Positions 9,964 through 20,032 of a DNA stretch of 25,494 nucleotides are shown here, piece after piece. The notes under the pieces were generated by a model, which was not told the origin of the DNA, did no database searches, and saw only the letters and a list, made by a program, of their open reading frames with translations. Source of the stretch: Perkinsus marinus ATCC 50983 (taxonomy: Eukaryota; Perkinsozoa; Perkinsida; Perkinsidae); the NCBI RefSeq assembly GCF_000006405.1, contig NW_003216433.1, positions 56,646 to 82,139 on the forward strand, written 5' to 3'. Each line of letters starts with the position of its first letter. The stretch's first letter is position 1. The translations under genes and the position numbers were made by a program.

Positions 9964-12900
9964 GGCGCTGCAATCTCCTCTGGTCGGCGTCGTAGCAGCT
10001 CCCAGGTGGTATAAGTCTTAGATTGATTTCTCATCGGCAACAGATTGAGTGGATGATGTGCGTTGAGGAGATGTAAGATTGTAAGAAATAGAGATTATTC
10101 CCTATATTGCTAGGATCAACAGTAACGCCTTAGTGGTTGTTGACTGGTCTCTCTCATTGCCATTATCGCTCGGTCGTTGCTGTATCTACTGGTCCGACCA
10201 GGCCCATTCTTCTACTATGTCGAGTTGTTACGAGGCTCTATCCTGAGGGCGTCGTTATCATCATTACGGTTGTTGATGATGCTATCAAGTTTCTTCAAAG
10301 AGTCTATCATTACTGATACATTTCCTGTTCCGTGTGGACTCTAGTAGCTCTCTGTTGAGTTGTCGAATATCAATCGTAGGAGGGGTGGTAGAACAAAGGA
10401 AGAAGAAGAGGGTCTCCTCTACGTATCAATGGAAGTGGCTTTGGCGCGGCGTTTCCGCGTGGCTTTGAGCTGGCGAGTAGTGTTTTGCAGCGGAAGAGGC
10501 GAGGTGGTTAAGTACAAAATCGTGGTGAGAGAGATGAGGATGATACTGATGCGATCAACGCTGTTGGAGGCATGAAGGTGAGGATCTTCACTGATGAATG
10601 CGAATTTTTGACATGTTGACAATTGAAGTAAATATTTGCGACCCTGGAGTGATGGTGGTTGTGATTAAAGTCAGTAGTGGTTGGTTCAACCAGATATTGA
10701 TGATAACCAACTTGGTTATCATCAGTATCTGTGCGCAGCGCGAAGAATTTTTTGAATCCCCATTCCATCGGAAGTGTCGCTTCAATCTGGTGTTGATCCT
10801 CCGATCGCTTCGGGATGTGTGTAGAATATCAACATTATCATGGTGCAGGATGGCACACAAATGGTGTTCATCATGAGCAAGCTGAATAGATGCTGCAGTA
10901 GAGGTTTCAGCTGCTGATCGATTGGCAAACATTTGCTGCCAAGCAAATGTCATAGATATTTCGCGCGCCACGAAATTGATTTGATCAGCTGCTATCGATT
11001 CCAGCGCCGTTAGAGCGCTCTGAAAAGAACTACGAGATCGACGAGGAGGTCGGCTGTGAGATTCGTGTAGAATTCAAGGCTGAGCAGGAGGGCGACGCGA
11101 ATGTGCTGTACTATCGTTCCTGGCTACCACTGGGAATCATCGCTTTGCGTTAGTGGATGGGGGAGTTCTCACGGAGCCTGTTTACAGTGCAGAGCAACGC
11201 GATGGTGACACGATAGAGGCTCTGTGGATGTAGCGTGTGGCATTTGGTTGGGGTAATTGGAGGAGAGTTGGGAACAGTTGTAGTTGCTGTGTGGATGACT
11301 GTAGCTTCCATCGAGGCTCACCAACCGACCCAGTTTGTATCTCTCAACCCGATTGAGAATCTGCTGAACATGATGACTAAATACGCACTCGAGAGCGCCA
11401 AGGTTACACATGAGATGGTCATGAAGGTGACATCTGGGGTGTGGCATGTCTTGGTGGACATTATTCGTCCAATCAGACAAGAAGTGACCATGAGATTCCA
11501 AGTCACTCGGAACATGGCTATAGTGGGGATCGGCTCCAATGGGACAAGCTGAATCCTGAGAGAGGAGAACCTGTTGGAGCTCTACCGCTCAGAGCTGCTA
11601 AAGTTCACCGGAGGCCGGTGGGCAGTCGAGCACGGTGAAGGTCATCGGTATTGCAAGGATCAGATCCAGCGTGTTGTGGTGGTGGACCCAGCAAGTGTGA
11701 GTGGCCAGACCCATGCCTGTCACATCACGGACCGCCCCGACGATGAGACCAGCTCGTGGTGGACGCGATGGAGGCTGCCGGTGGATAGGAGGTTTCCACA
11801 TTGGGGGGAAGGATGGTCATTAGATACCGTCGAACGAAGTCACTTTCCATCATCATAAGGTTAGGGATGTAGCAGATATTTGGGATAAGGAAGCGACTCC
11901 CTTTAGACGACATTATGAGTGAGGGGTTGAGTATTGACACTGATGGTATCGTGCTTGGTTCGACATTAGATTCCCGGCTGATGACCCTCTTGAGGGGTGG
12001 AATGGTGTTGATTTACTCTGGCCTGTTGATGCCCGCACACATGATGATGTACTTGATGCTTTCATATACTTTGAGATGAGTCTTGAGTTGTTGAGGAAAA
12101 CAAACGATTGTCGTCTGCAAAGGTAAAGGTATGTTTAGCAGTAAGTGCTTGGCAATAGAGGGGGCTTATCTGTGAGTTGCGATCTCTGTTATCATCTGAT
12201 CAATTCTTGGTGAGTTATCAAAGTCCGACTGAACTGACCTGATTATCACTTATGATTTATCAGTGTGTGATCACAGCCAATTAGAGTAGAACTAGCTCAC
12301 CACTGAGGCAGTGGATTGAAGCGAATTGTACAACTGGGAAGCATGTCGTTCCATATTCATCTAACGGCTCGGGCTCTCCAAAGCATGCCCGCCGGTATGA
12401 GAGTCCTCGCCTGGAGGTGTGGAGTCCCGCTGTTTAGATTTTAGATTGCCCCCCAGGGAGACAATGCATTGAGTCGTGGGTAGAGTCACCCATGGCGCGA
12501 GTTAGAATGGTATTATCGCGCTCACAACGAGGGTCCAGCGTGGACTCCACACCGTGGAGATGTCCAGTCAAGCCCAGGCATGAGGGTGGTCCACGAGAAG
12601 TATTACCATCGACATCGAGTTGGTTCGGTGCAACGCGAAAGCCGTGCTGTCTGTCTGCCAAGGGCCGATCCAAGCGGATGATGCTGCGGCCGACAAGGAG
12701 TCTGACCGATCACAATCAGGCCGAGTTCGCTGAATAAGACAGCTTATATTCGTCGTTTGGCAGGACTAGGTGTACGATGCTGTCATAGCATGTCATGCTA
12801 AGCGTGAGATAGCATTTCAACGGTGTTTCGATGCATTCGTTGAGAAGGGTCGCATAGATACACCTGGAACATTTGATCGTGATGTATCAGTATGTCCGGA

Positions 12901-13190
12901 TGGTTGAAGAGGTGGAGTAGAATATTCTGGACTTTTCCACGTAGGCTCAAATCTGGTCGCTGCCGGATACATGCTCTAAATCACTTCCCCTCAACAGTCT
13001 ATTTTTCCCAAGAGTGTTCCGAACATCCCCCACCTAGCCTGGTACGCTAGAGTACCTCAAAAACGTCTTCCCTTCCGAGTGTGCTGATATGAGGATCTGT
13101 ATCAGATCATCTGGTGTCGGTTCATACTCGTTGAACAGCACGGGGTCCGCCGCTGAGACGACCAGTGGCAGTCGGCCACATGAGTTATTC
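9964..13190. other. Unresolved 3.2-kb stretch with scattered coding potential
   Basis: No complete gene could be modelled. Protein-like plus-strand segments occur at 10530-10600 (RDEDDTDAINAVGG), 11020-11150 (EKNYEIDEEVGCEIRVEF), 11120-11230 (ATTGNHRFALVDGGVLTEP), 11290-11550 (NPIENLLNMMTKYALESAK) and 11570-11700 (NLLELYRSELLKFTGGRW). They lie in different frames, and plausible introns would be 20-50 nt. The piece at 12490-12720 has competing frames on both strands (for example RELEWYYRAHNEGPAW, +). A third exact copy of the 17-mer intron motif sits at 10961-10977 (minus). Nothing convincing is seen at 9964-10350 or 11990-12480. Confidence 0.35.
10961..10977 (-). repeat. 17-mer intron motif, copy 2
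   Basis: Exact AATTTCGTGGCGCGCGA on the minus strand; followed by AAT, so ATTTCG...CGAAAT can form a hairpin. It lies in the unresolved region, next to a possible plus-strand acceptor TTGATCAG. Confidence 0.8.
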
Positions 13191-13306
13191 TCCCTGCGTC
13201 TGCAATCCGGCGAGGCTTGGACTATCGAATCCTAGTGAACTGAAGGATGTTCATCTGTGATCTTGGGGAAGCACATCTAAACGACTAGAATGCTAGCTAT
13301 TTCGCT

Positions 13307-13388
13307 GGCAGCGTGTCCGAGTGATCAAGGAGGTGGACTCGCAACCCACTGCGCTTTACTCGCGCAGGTTCGAGTCCCGCCGCTGTCG
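13307..13388 (+). tRNA. tRNA-Ser-like with CGC (alanine) anticodon, possibly a pseudogene
   Basis: The 82-nt fold has the class II shape of its three neighbours, with acceptor GGCAGCG/CGCTGTC (one G-T pair) and discriminator G. Its anticodon loop reads CTCGCAA, giving CGC, which would read the alanine codon GCG, instead of TGA. The 31-39 pair is A-C and the T-stem has an A-C mismatch. The variable arm (GCG...CGC) is weaker, and the D loop has GTGATC in place of GTGGTT. These faults suggest decay, but all main parts are present. Confidence 0.6.
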
Positions 13389-13786
13389 GATACACAACCT
13401 TGAGAACCCTCTTTCAACCATTCACCTCTCTTTATGGTGTTTGAGACACCAATCGGCTCATCTAGTCTCATCAGCTGGAGCGCCCCCAAGTTTTGGGACT
13501 TGAAGCTTCCTCCCTTTCAATGGATCTCTCCGAATTTCCTCTCGTCTCAACATTCCCATCATTAACCGTCTAACCTACCGCTGTTTCTACAAGCATGGCC
13601 GCTGCGCTCGTAAATCGCCATGGATTCCGCTACAAAGATGGCCACATAGGGTATTCTTCCTTCGTCTGCAATCCGGTGACGCTTGGACTATCAAACTCCA
13701 GTGAATGCAAGGATGGTCATGTGTAATCTTGGGGAAGCACAGCCCAACGGCCAGAATGCCGGCCTTTTCGCAGACAGCGACGCTGT

Positions 13787-13868
13787 CACAGCGTGTCCGA
13801 GTGATCAAGGAGGTGGACTTGAAATCCACTGGGCTCTGCCTGCGCAGGTTCGAATCCTGCCGCTGTCG
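13787..13868 (+). tRNA. tRNA-Ser (TGA), copy 2
   Basis: Anticodon loop CTTGAAA gives TGA. The anticodon stem GTGGA/TCCAC and T-stem GCAGG/CCTGC are perfect, and the variable arm pairs GGGC with GCCT. Position 1 is C, so the first acceptor pair is lost, and the D loop lacks one of the paired Gs (GTGATC). A 14-base insert just upstream repeats the acceptor sequence as a hairpin, GACAGCG-A-CGCTGTC (13773-13787). Function is less certain than for copies 3 and 4. Confidence 0.75.
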
Positions 13869-13892
13869 GGCACAAAGCCTTGAGAACCCTCT

Positions 13893-14272
13893 GTTAATCA
13901 AGGATAATCCTTTATCCCAAGTTAAATTCCGGAAACGAGACACACGTCGCTCCGCTGCCCAAAAGGGACAGTCGACACACAGCGAACCGCGTGCAAGATT
14001 GCACCACGTATGCACGCATTAGGAATAGCTTGCAGATCAGAGTGCCGCGTGAATAGTGTTGTCATTTTGCTCAACCCATCCCTCCCACACCGAGCACAAG
14101 AGCCGACTCGCTTGAAGACCGCACTTGTCCCATCTTTGGTGTCGACGCGACATCCTAGTGGTATCACTTATACCAAGCAGCACTAATCTTGCGAGTGCGG
14201 CCTTCAAGCTCGACTCTTCATGGACAAGCCTAGCTTGTCTCCAGACCCACGTGTTTCGAGTGTGGTAATTTA
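13893..14272. other. Unrelated insert between tRNA units 2 and 3
   Basis: About 380 bases break the repeat period. A minus-strand frame ending near 13922 contains SCARCGRDG, a CxxCG knuckle, within an 80-codon open stretch, but the second metal-binding pair is not visible. A small hairpin, TGGTAT-CACTT-ATACCA, lies near 14158-14175. No terminal repeats or target duplications are evident. The origin is unknown. Confidence 0.4.
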
Positions 14273-14628
14273 ACTATTCACCTCGCCCCGTGGTGTTTGA
14301 GACATCAATCTGCCCATCTAGTCTCATCAGCTGGAGTGCCTCCAAAATTCGGGTCCGAAAACTTCCTTGCTATCAATGAATCTCTCCGAATCTTCTCTCG
14401 TCTCAACGTTCCTATCATTAACAGTTTAACCTACCGCTGTTTTTACAAGCATGGCCGCTGCGCTCGTAAATCACCATGGATTCCGCTACAAAGATGGCCA
14501 CATAGGGTATTCTTCCTTCGTCTGCAATCCGGTGACGCTTAGACTATCAAACTCCAGTGAATGCAAGGATGGTCATGTGTAATCTTGGGGAAGCACAGCC
14601 CAACGGCCAGAATGCCGGCCGTTTCGCA

Positions 14629-14710
14629 GACAGCGTGTCCGAGTGGTTAAGGAGGTGGACTTGAAATCCACTGGGCTCTGCCCGCGCAGGTTCGAATCCT
14701 GCCGCTGTCG
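14629..14710 (+). tRNA. tRNA-Ser (TGA), copy 3
   Basis: A complete class II tRNA: acceptor GACAGCG/CGCTGTC with discriminator G, D arm with GTGGTTAAGG, anticodon stem GTGGA/TCCAC with loop CTTGAAA (TGA, reads UCA and probably UCG), variable arm GGGC-TCT-GCCC and T arm GCAGG-TTCGAAT-CCTGC. No CCA is encoded. No run of four T follows within about 60 nt. Confidence 0.95.
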
Positions 14711-15093
14711 GGTACAAAGTGTTGTGAACCCTCTGTTAACTATTCACCCGCCCCGTGGTGTTTGAGACACCAATCGGCCCATCTAGTCTCATCAGCTGGA
14801 GTGCCTCCAAAATTCGAGTCCGAAAACTTCCTTGCTATCAATGGATCTCTCCGAATTTCCTCTAGTCTCAACATTCCCATCATTAACCGTCTAACCTACC
14901 GCTGTTTCTACAAGCATGGCCGCTGCGATCGTAAATCGCCATGGATTCCGCTACAAAGATGGCCACATAGGGTATTCTTCCTTCGTCTGCAATCCGGTGA
15001 CGCTGGGACTATCAAACTCCAGTGAATGCAAGGATGGTCGTGTGTAATCTTGGGGAAGCACATCCCGACGGCCAGAATGCCGGTCTTTTCGCA

Positions 15094-15175
15094 GACAGCG
15101 TGTCCGAGTGGTTAAGGAGGTGGACTTGAAATCCACTGGGCTCTGCCCGCGCAGGTTCGAATCCTGCCGCTGTCG
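15094..15175 (+). tRNA. tRNA-Ser (TGA), copy 4
   Basis: Identical to copy 3 over all 82 bases by eye, with the same TGA anticodon and all stems intact. The flanks are also almost identical to those of copy 3, pointing to a recent duplication or gene conversion. Confidence 0.95.
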
Positions 15176-15651
15176 GGAACAAAGTGTTGTGAACCCTCTG
15201 TTAACTATTCACCCCGCCCCGTGGTGTTTGAGACACCAATCGGCCCATCTAGTCTCATCAGCTGGAGTGTCTCCAAAATTCGGGTCCGAAAACTTCCTTG
15301 CTATCAATGAATCTCTCCGAGTTTCCTCTCATCTCAATATTTCCAACCGTCTAACCTGCCGCTGTTTTGATAAACATTATATACGCCGCGGGTGTAATTT
15401 TTCGGCGCTGAGGTAGGAATAATGGCTGGACCGAGCCGCTCAGAGTCTCGTACGCAATTAACATCGCTGATTTCGATTCTGAAGTCCGTTTTGTTTCTAG
15501 AACGATTTTCATGGAGAAATTCAATTTCCAAAAATCTGCGCTCGCTTGTTGTCCTCCGTGCGCGCCCACATTACGACTACTGTAAGGCTCATTGAGCCTA
15601 GAAACATAAACAACCCTTGATAAATAAGGATGAAATTCTAGTTGCTATCTA

Positions 15652-15990
15652 ATGGCTCCGAGCCGGAATCACTGGAAGATCGCTGCTAGAACTAGCTTTG
15701 CCTTCGTCTACGCGCTGTGCTTCATCCCATTGGAGGCCTCAGTTGTGAGCAACGACGCAGTCGACGAGCCGCTGAGCGGAGAACTCGTTATCGGAATAGC
15801 TGAGTCAGCTCTGGCATTAGTTGGCCTACCATCCCTCTCTGAACTTACACAAGCAGATATGCTAGAACGGAAACGTAAATTCATTTGCATGATCGGAAAC
15901 GCTGGCTGCTACCCAGCAAGAGTCGCCCCTCCACCCTCACGCTGCTCTTTCAGCATCAACATGAGGTCACCCTCTTGGTCGAACCCATGA
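15652..15990 (+). CDS. Possible small secreted protein (uncertain)
   Basis: An ATG-started frame of 112 codons opens with a basic then hydrophobic stretch (IAARTSFAFVYALCFIPLEA), which would suit a signal peptide. The rest (VSNDAVDEPLSGELVIGIAE) is not recognised. Its last 80 bases lie antisense to the final exon of the minus-strand helical-repeat gene, so either the gene ends earlier by splicing or the tail is a shadow frame. The 280 bases upstream (15373-15651) show no gene. Confidence 0.3.
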   Translation: MAPSRNHWKIAARTSFAFVYALCFIPLEASVVSNDAVDEPLSGELVIGIAESALALVGLPSLSELTQADMLERKRKFICMIGNAGCYPARVAPPPSRCSFSINMRSPSWSNP

Positions 15991-18063
15991 GCAATGAATG
16001 ACTCGATGAGGAGATGACAAGTACGCTTTGAACGGCCCAACTCCACCACTCTAGCTGGAGTCGTCATCAGAGACCTAAATATAACACATTTCCTACTGGC
16101 CCTTCCCCGCTACCATCACCAATGTTGGAGTTGGAATATATGCTCGCTTTCTCGAGCCGAGCTCATACAGAAATTCTGGTACGAGCATTTTAGGAAACCA
16201 CCAGCAAATCTCCTCGTGTATATCCCCCCCACACACACGGAGCCTCACCTCGCTATAGTGTCCATAACAGCTTTGTCCAGATGGGCCGTATTAACCATAG
16301 CCTCCACAAACTTGGCGATAGTGCCCATCTCGAGCGTTGCTGCTGACTCTACTATTAACGGCGAATACGATTGCAATAATTTCCGTATTGATTCCATCAG
16401 CGATGGCGGAACTGTGAGGAGTCTTAGGTTCAACAAAGCGAGATACAAAACTACCTATGTCCCGAGACTTCGAGGTGTTCATCACGATAGTTGTAGCGCA
16501 ATACACAGCGTTACAAGCGACTTCAGCGTCACATTTCTCAGCAGTCGTGATGAGCCGGGAGACCATCACAGCGAGGTCGCTGTGGCCGAAGGGGATCCTC
16601 CATCGTGCATACACTTGAAGGAGGCCTCCAACTTCCGAAGCCAAAAATAGCGGAGCGGAGCTGACCGCTGAAAACCTCAATCGTTCGAAAATGGACGAAT
16701 CGAGCAGAGCAATGTCCGAAACGCTGGTCAGCGACTCCCGTACTTGTCCAAAAGCAAACGCCACGTTGACCTAAACATATGCTATTCCGTATTTTCCACC
16801 CTGGATGCTCCTACCAGCTCCGCTGGTGCCATAAACATGAGCTTATCCCTCGCACATGCCAGACTTGACTCCAAGAGCTCCTTAGGAGGACTAATAACCC
16901 CACCACTATCACTGGTGTATGCCAAGACCAGTCGGGCCAACTCCATAGGAGTCGCCTCTGCCAAGGTCGCCAATGCTCGACCTGCTATCATCTCCATTGT
17001 AGATGTGAGGGGAAGGAGACCCTCAAGCTGCTGACCATCCTCAGTGTCATCCTAAAAAGATATATTCAGGAGTTCACACACGAATTCGGGTAGGAGTATA
17101 CAAAAACCGCCCAAAAAAATTTCTAGATTTCCTCAAAATTCCCATGTTGTCAAACGTAGTTGACCACATGCATATCATCTCGAGAAAGTTCTCATATTTT
17201 CCTCCCAACCCGTGTATGACCTCTCCCCCTTTTTTCTGACCACTCCCCTCAGCAACAGTATGGTGTTTGACGACCCTAGCCAGTGCACTAGCAATAACGC
17301 TGAGGTCCCTCACGTGGAAGGGCTCTTGGGACATCCTCGTTTGGATATGCTTACACCACCGAGTAAAGAGTTCCAAATCCACCACGCCCAGTTTGGTCAT
17401 CGCATTTAGCAACATACATATCTCTACGGGGCTGTGGAATTCATGGACTCTAGCCGCGACCTCTCGCGACAAGGCATTCAAAAACGACTCCTAAGAGCAC
17501 CGAATCTACTGCCAACTTCAACTTTTACCATCCTACTTGCATCTGCACACCTGTCTTAGCATAGGCGCTGAACACCATCGCGAGATGAACTGATGTGAAA
17601 TACAACAGTTTGGCCTCTACCACGGGGGCCAGCGTATCGAACAGTTGCTGGTCGGCTATGCGGACCCTCGAGAAAGCATTGAGGAGAAGAGCACAGTCCC
17701 TAGGCTCCATCGCGGGGGCGATAGCGAGGGCTCTATCTCTCAGCTGTTGCCAATACGGTGAAGTGCTCTTTATCCGATCTCGCACGGCAGTGTTAGCAGC
17801 ATGACCCAAGCCCTCTGCATCGAGAGTAGAGGGAGGGGGCAGGTCAGCCGTGAGGGGCCCACCAAACTTGGCGAGGGGCCTCCACGAGGCAGCGGGCTGA
17901 GGGGTAGGGTGGACGTACTGAGAGAGGGCCTAGCGGCGAGTGGTAGTAGTAGTAGCCTTACTTGCTTTCCCAGGGGGTTACCGAAGTGGGAATTGGTGGA
18001 AGTGTGGGAGATTTGCTTTAGGGCTGTCCCTCGAAAGGTTGGTAGGACCTTACGGGCTGGCAT
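15909..18063 (-). CDS. Helical-repeat protein of the FASTK/RAP type, probably mitochondrial
   Basis: Eight exons fit on the minus strand: 18063-17962, 17929-17537, 17490-17221, 17051-16815, 16770-16455, 16411-16249, 16209-16120 and 16074-15909, giving about 578 residues in phase throughout. The start MPARKVLPTFRGTALKQ is basic and Ser/Thr-rich without acids, like a mitochondrial presequence. The body is a run of 35-40-residue helical pairs: PRDCALLLNAFSRVRIAD, HLAMVFSAYAKTGVQ, SPVEICMLLNAMTKLGV, DLSVIASALARV, TPMELARLVLAY and MGTIAKFVEAMVNT. This pattern is typical of FASTK/RAP or heptatricopeptide proteins that bind organelle RNA in alveolates. I cannot see a C-terminal RAP domain. Binding of mitochondrial RNA is inferred. 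Intron 3 (17220-17052) is largely the AT-rich repeat, and intron 5 (16454-16412) contains a 28-bp module. Confidence 0.6.
16419..16446 (-). repeat. 28-bp module, copy C (diverged arm)
   Basis: GTATCTCG...AACCTAAGACTC on the minus strand, 28 bases, preceded by GTTTT as in copy A. Lies wholly inside the 43-nt intron 5 of the helical-repeat gene, in sense. Confidence 0.7.
17071..17210 (-). repeat. AT-rich dispersed repeat, copy 1
   Basis: On the plus strand it begins TTCACACACGAATTCGGGTA and runs through A-rich stretches to a CCACATGCATAT block and TATTTTCC. It makes up most of the 169-nt intron 3 of the helical-repeat gene. Confidence 0.75.
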
Positions 18064-18210
18064 AGGGAATATAGACGATACTGTTGAGAGAAATTACTAA
18101 CGTTGAACGCGATAGCCCCAGGGGGTCGTTAGAGTTGGCGAGATTGACCTCGGGAGTAATGATGCTTCACAGAGCATCGTATAATAACAACAGCAAATGT
18201 CGTTGAGCGA

Positions 18211-19133
18211 CTACACTACTTTACTAAGCGGCGCCGTAGCGGTCGAACCAAAGCTAATACGTACAGGCTGGCACTGGTGATTTATGTCAACTCTGACCTG
18301 GTCCATGCTCTGTAGCTTAAATAGTGTCAAGAGGGCCTCGGAGTCGGCGAAAGGTCGAAGGCCAAACCACGACTGGCCCGAGACGAACTCGTAGTAGATG
18401 TTACTGTAGCTGAAGGAGGTGCCAGCGTAGGAACCTGGGAGAGGGGACTGCATTCTCCTTGGAAATATATGTTCGCTCTCATCAGCTGAGCTCACAAGTT
18501 TCCTCAACAGATAAAAAAATTTACCTACGAATTCGGGTGAAAGTGTACAAAAATGAAAAAAAAATCCAAAAAAATCTCCAGAATTTCCATATAAATGCCA
18601 TTACATGTGGTTGAGCATGTGCATATTTTCCCACACTATTTCAGTGATGAATTAGGAAGATTTTTCCCCAAATATTTTTCGAACCACATTTACCAAAAAA
18701 ATCCCAAAATCGCGAAAATTCCCGGAAAATTCTCAGAAAATTTCCCTTTTACTCTTTTCAAAACTATAGCCACTCAAGGGTAGGAGACTCACCAGCCATA
18801 ACGCCGATCTTCTTGGGCTGGGCGAACTGCAGGGAGATCTCTTGGGTGCTGCTGCTACCGTCGAAGGCGCCTCGATAGGTACCAACAATTGCAGGGGTAG
18901 ATGCATCGCACGTGTAAGGAGTATCTTAGGTTGAGGACGGTAAGATACGGATGAGGCCCAAACATGACCCTCCTAGTACCGCTAGTTGGTATTGTTGTTG
19001 TATATGTAGGGGGTGATTTGGGAGTAGGGGTGACTGGTCTAAAGCTGTTCGTACGGGTCGAGGAACACCCTTGGAAGGAAAAAAGGAGGAGAACCAATGA
19101 GGAGATAATGATGGTGGTGACCAACCTGGCCAT
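18211..19133 (-). CDS. Small secreted protein with two similar segments
   Basis: Three exons fit: 19133-18980, 18924-18793 and 18485-18211, giving 186 residues. The N-terminus has a strong signal-peptide or membrane-anchor profile (TTIIISSLVLLLFSFQGCSS), then a Thr/Pro-rich linker (VTPTPKSPPTYTTTIPTS). Two similar segments follow, STPAIVGTYRGAFDG and QSPLPGSYAGTSFSYSN, which look like starts of repeated beta domains. The family is not recognised; secretion is inferred. The first intron (55 nt) ends at AACCTAAG inside a 28-bp palindromic module. An alternative is a start of exon 2 further upstream, reading EGHVW before removal of 29 nt. The 307-nt second intron holds the AT-rich repeat. It runs head-to-tail with the helical-repeat gene, 148 bp upstream of that gene's start. 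Confidence 0.55.
18520..18660 (-). repeat. AT-rich dispersed repeat, copy 2
   Basis: Begins CCTACGAATTCGGGTGAAAG and keeps the same order of blocks, including CATGTGGTTGAGCATGTGCA and ATATTTTCCC. Lies in the 307-nt intron of the secreted-protein gene. The donor half of that intron (18665-18780) is similarly A-rich and may be a decayed further copy. Confidence 0.7.
18921..18948 (-). repeat. 28-bp palindromic module, copy D
   Basis: GTATCTTA...AACCTAAGATAC on the minus strand, 28 bases with 8-bp arms. In sense with the secreted-protein gene, forming the end of its 55-nt first intron. Confidence 0.85.
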
Positions 19134-19225
19134 CACCATTGGAGTTATTAATGTTAATGTAACTGTTATAAGCATCAAATACTAACCTCTGAGCTGCTAA
19201 TTATAAAAATGGCAAACATTTATCG

Positions 19226-19269
19226 CTTCGCTCCGCCTATTTCTTAGAGAAACTTCGCTCCGCCTATTT
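19226..19269 (+). repeat. Two direct copies of a 17-bp motif
   Basis: CTTCGCTCCGCCTATTT occurs at 19226-19242 and again at 19253-19269, just upstream of the membrane-protein gene at 19334. The core CTTCGCTCCGC also occurs elsewhere in the window (9536, 9924, and inverted at 22202). Confidence 0.85.
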
Positions 19270-19333
19270 GGGAGAGCACATTTTGGGAACTACTACTACC
19301 AATGGTGATGATGCTGTTCTGAAGTCTTCGTCA

Positions 19334-20032
19334 ATGCCCACTACCTGCACGAGGGCCATCACCACTACTTGGCCATCCATCCCTTACCTACATCATCATC
19401 ATACCACTCCTTCCGTAATTATACCCGAAATCAACCTTACCCCCCGACGCCTCCAAGCCCTAGGGGGCAGCCTCGTCCTCCTAGGGCTCCTCCTGGCCAT
19501 CATCACCGTTGTACCCCTCTTGGTGTGGCCCTGCCTACTACTATCCTTCATAGGGACTTGTCTGCTGGCTGTGGGGCTGTGGTTTGACTCCTTTGGAGGC
19601 ACCTCCTCTCTGAGCATTTCTAACACCATTCGGGAGCTCCTCACGGAGAAGACGCCCTTGGAACTACTCGAGGGCCTCCTTAAGAGGAGCACGATGGGGT
19701 TTATGATGGCTGGACTAATGTGTAAGAAAAAAGGGCTGAAATTTTGACTTTGGAAATGATCAATTTCGTGGATTTTTTCAGCGCTGAAGTTCTTCGATCT
19801 GAACGAATTAGAAAGAGCGCGTTTTCTGGCCGGATGTACCCCTGGCATTCGCCGCCTCCTCACCACTCGAGGGCTGCTTACTCTACTCCCCGAGTGGATG
19901 CAAAGTCTCCTCCCTGGTGGCGGCCCTGGACAGCGGAGGGCTCTGATGGTGGATGGTGGTCAACCGATGAGGACTCAAGAAGAGGATGAGGTCCAGTTGG
20001 CCCTTTCTTGTATTAAGAGGCATCCGAGGTAG
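19334..20032 (+). CDS. Two-helix membrane protein, unrecognised
   Basis: Two exons, 19334-19721 and 19782-20032, give 212 residues in phase. A His/Thr/Pro-rich N-terminal tail leads into a hydrophobic hairpin at residues 40-85 (LVLLGLLLAIITVVPLLVWP, then LLLSFIGTCLLAVGLWF), so both ends should lie on the same side of a membrane. The C-terminal half is helical and charged (LLTEKTPLELLEGLLKR, SLKFFDLNELERARFLAG) and ends EVQLALSCIKRHPR. No known family is recognised. The frame is also open upstream to about 19268, so the start is provisional. The 60-nt intron has strong GTAAG and TTTTTTCAG signals and contains AATTTCGTGG, the first ten bases of the 17-mer motif. Confidence 0.55.

Larger units (their letters stand above)
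13198..15372 (+). repeat. Tandem array of tRNA-Ser-containing units
   Basis: Four units each carry a tRNA-Ser plus about 380 bases of shared flank. Landmarks repeat in order: CGTCTGCAATCCGG, AATCTTGGGGAAGCAC, the tRNA, GAGAACCCTCT or GTGAACCCTCT, GTGTTTGAGACACCAATC, and CTACCGCTGT. The tRNAs start at 13307, 13787, 14629 and 15094, so the spacings are 480, 842 and 465. The long second spacing holds about 380 bases of unrelated sequence. Units 3 and 4 are nearly identical, unit 1 is the most diverged, and the array ends by about 15372 in a partial unit. Recent local duplication is inferred. Confidence 0.9.

Noticed and set aside
12492-12737. 81-codon plus and 79-codon minus frames
   Set aside because: Frames compete on both strands, none has a recognisable domain, and no consistent exon neighbours were found.
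13587-14015. 142-codon minus-strand frame in the tRNA array
   Set aside because: It reads through tRNA-Ser copy 2 and repeated spacer; openness is a by-product of the repeat.
13198-15372. CRISPR-like or satellite array
   Set aside because: The repeats are 465-480 bp units, each with a tRNA gene; there are no short repeats with unique spacers.
16216-16650. 144-codon plus-strand frame
   Set aside because: It is antisense to exons 5-6 of the helical-repeat gene, whose repeats run across the region in phase.
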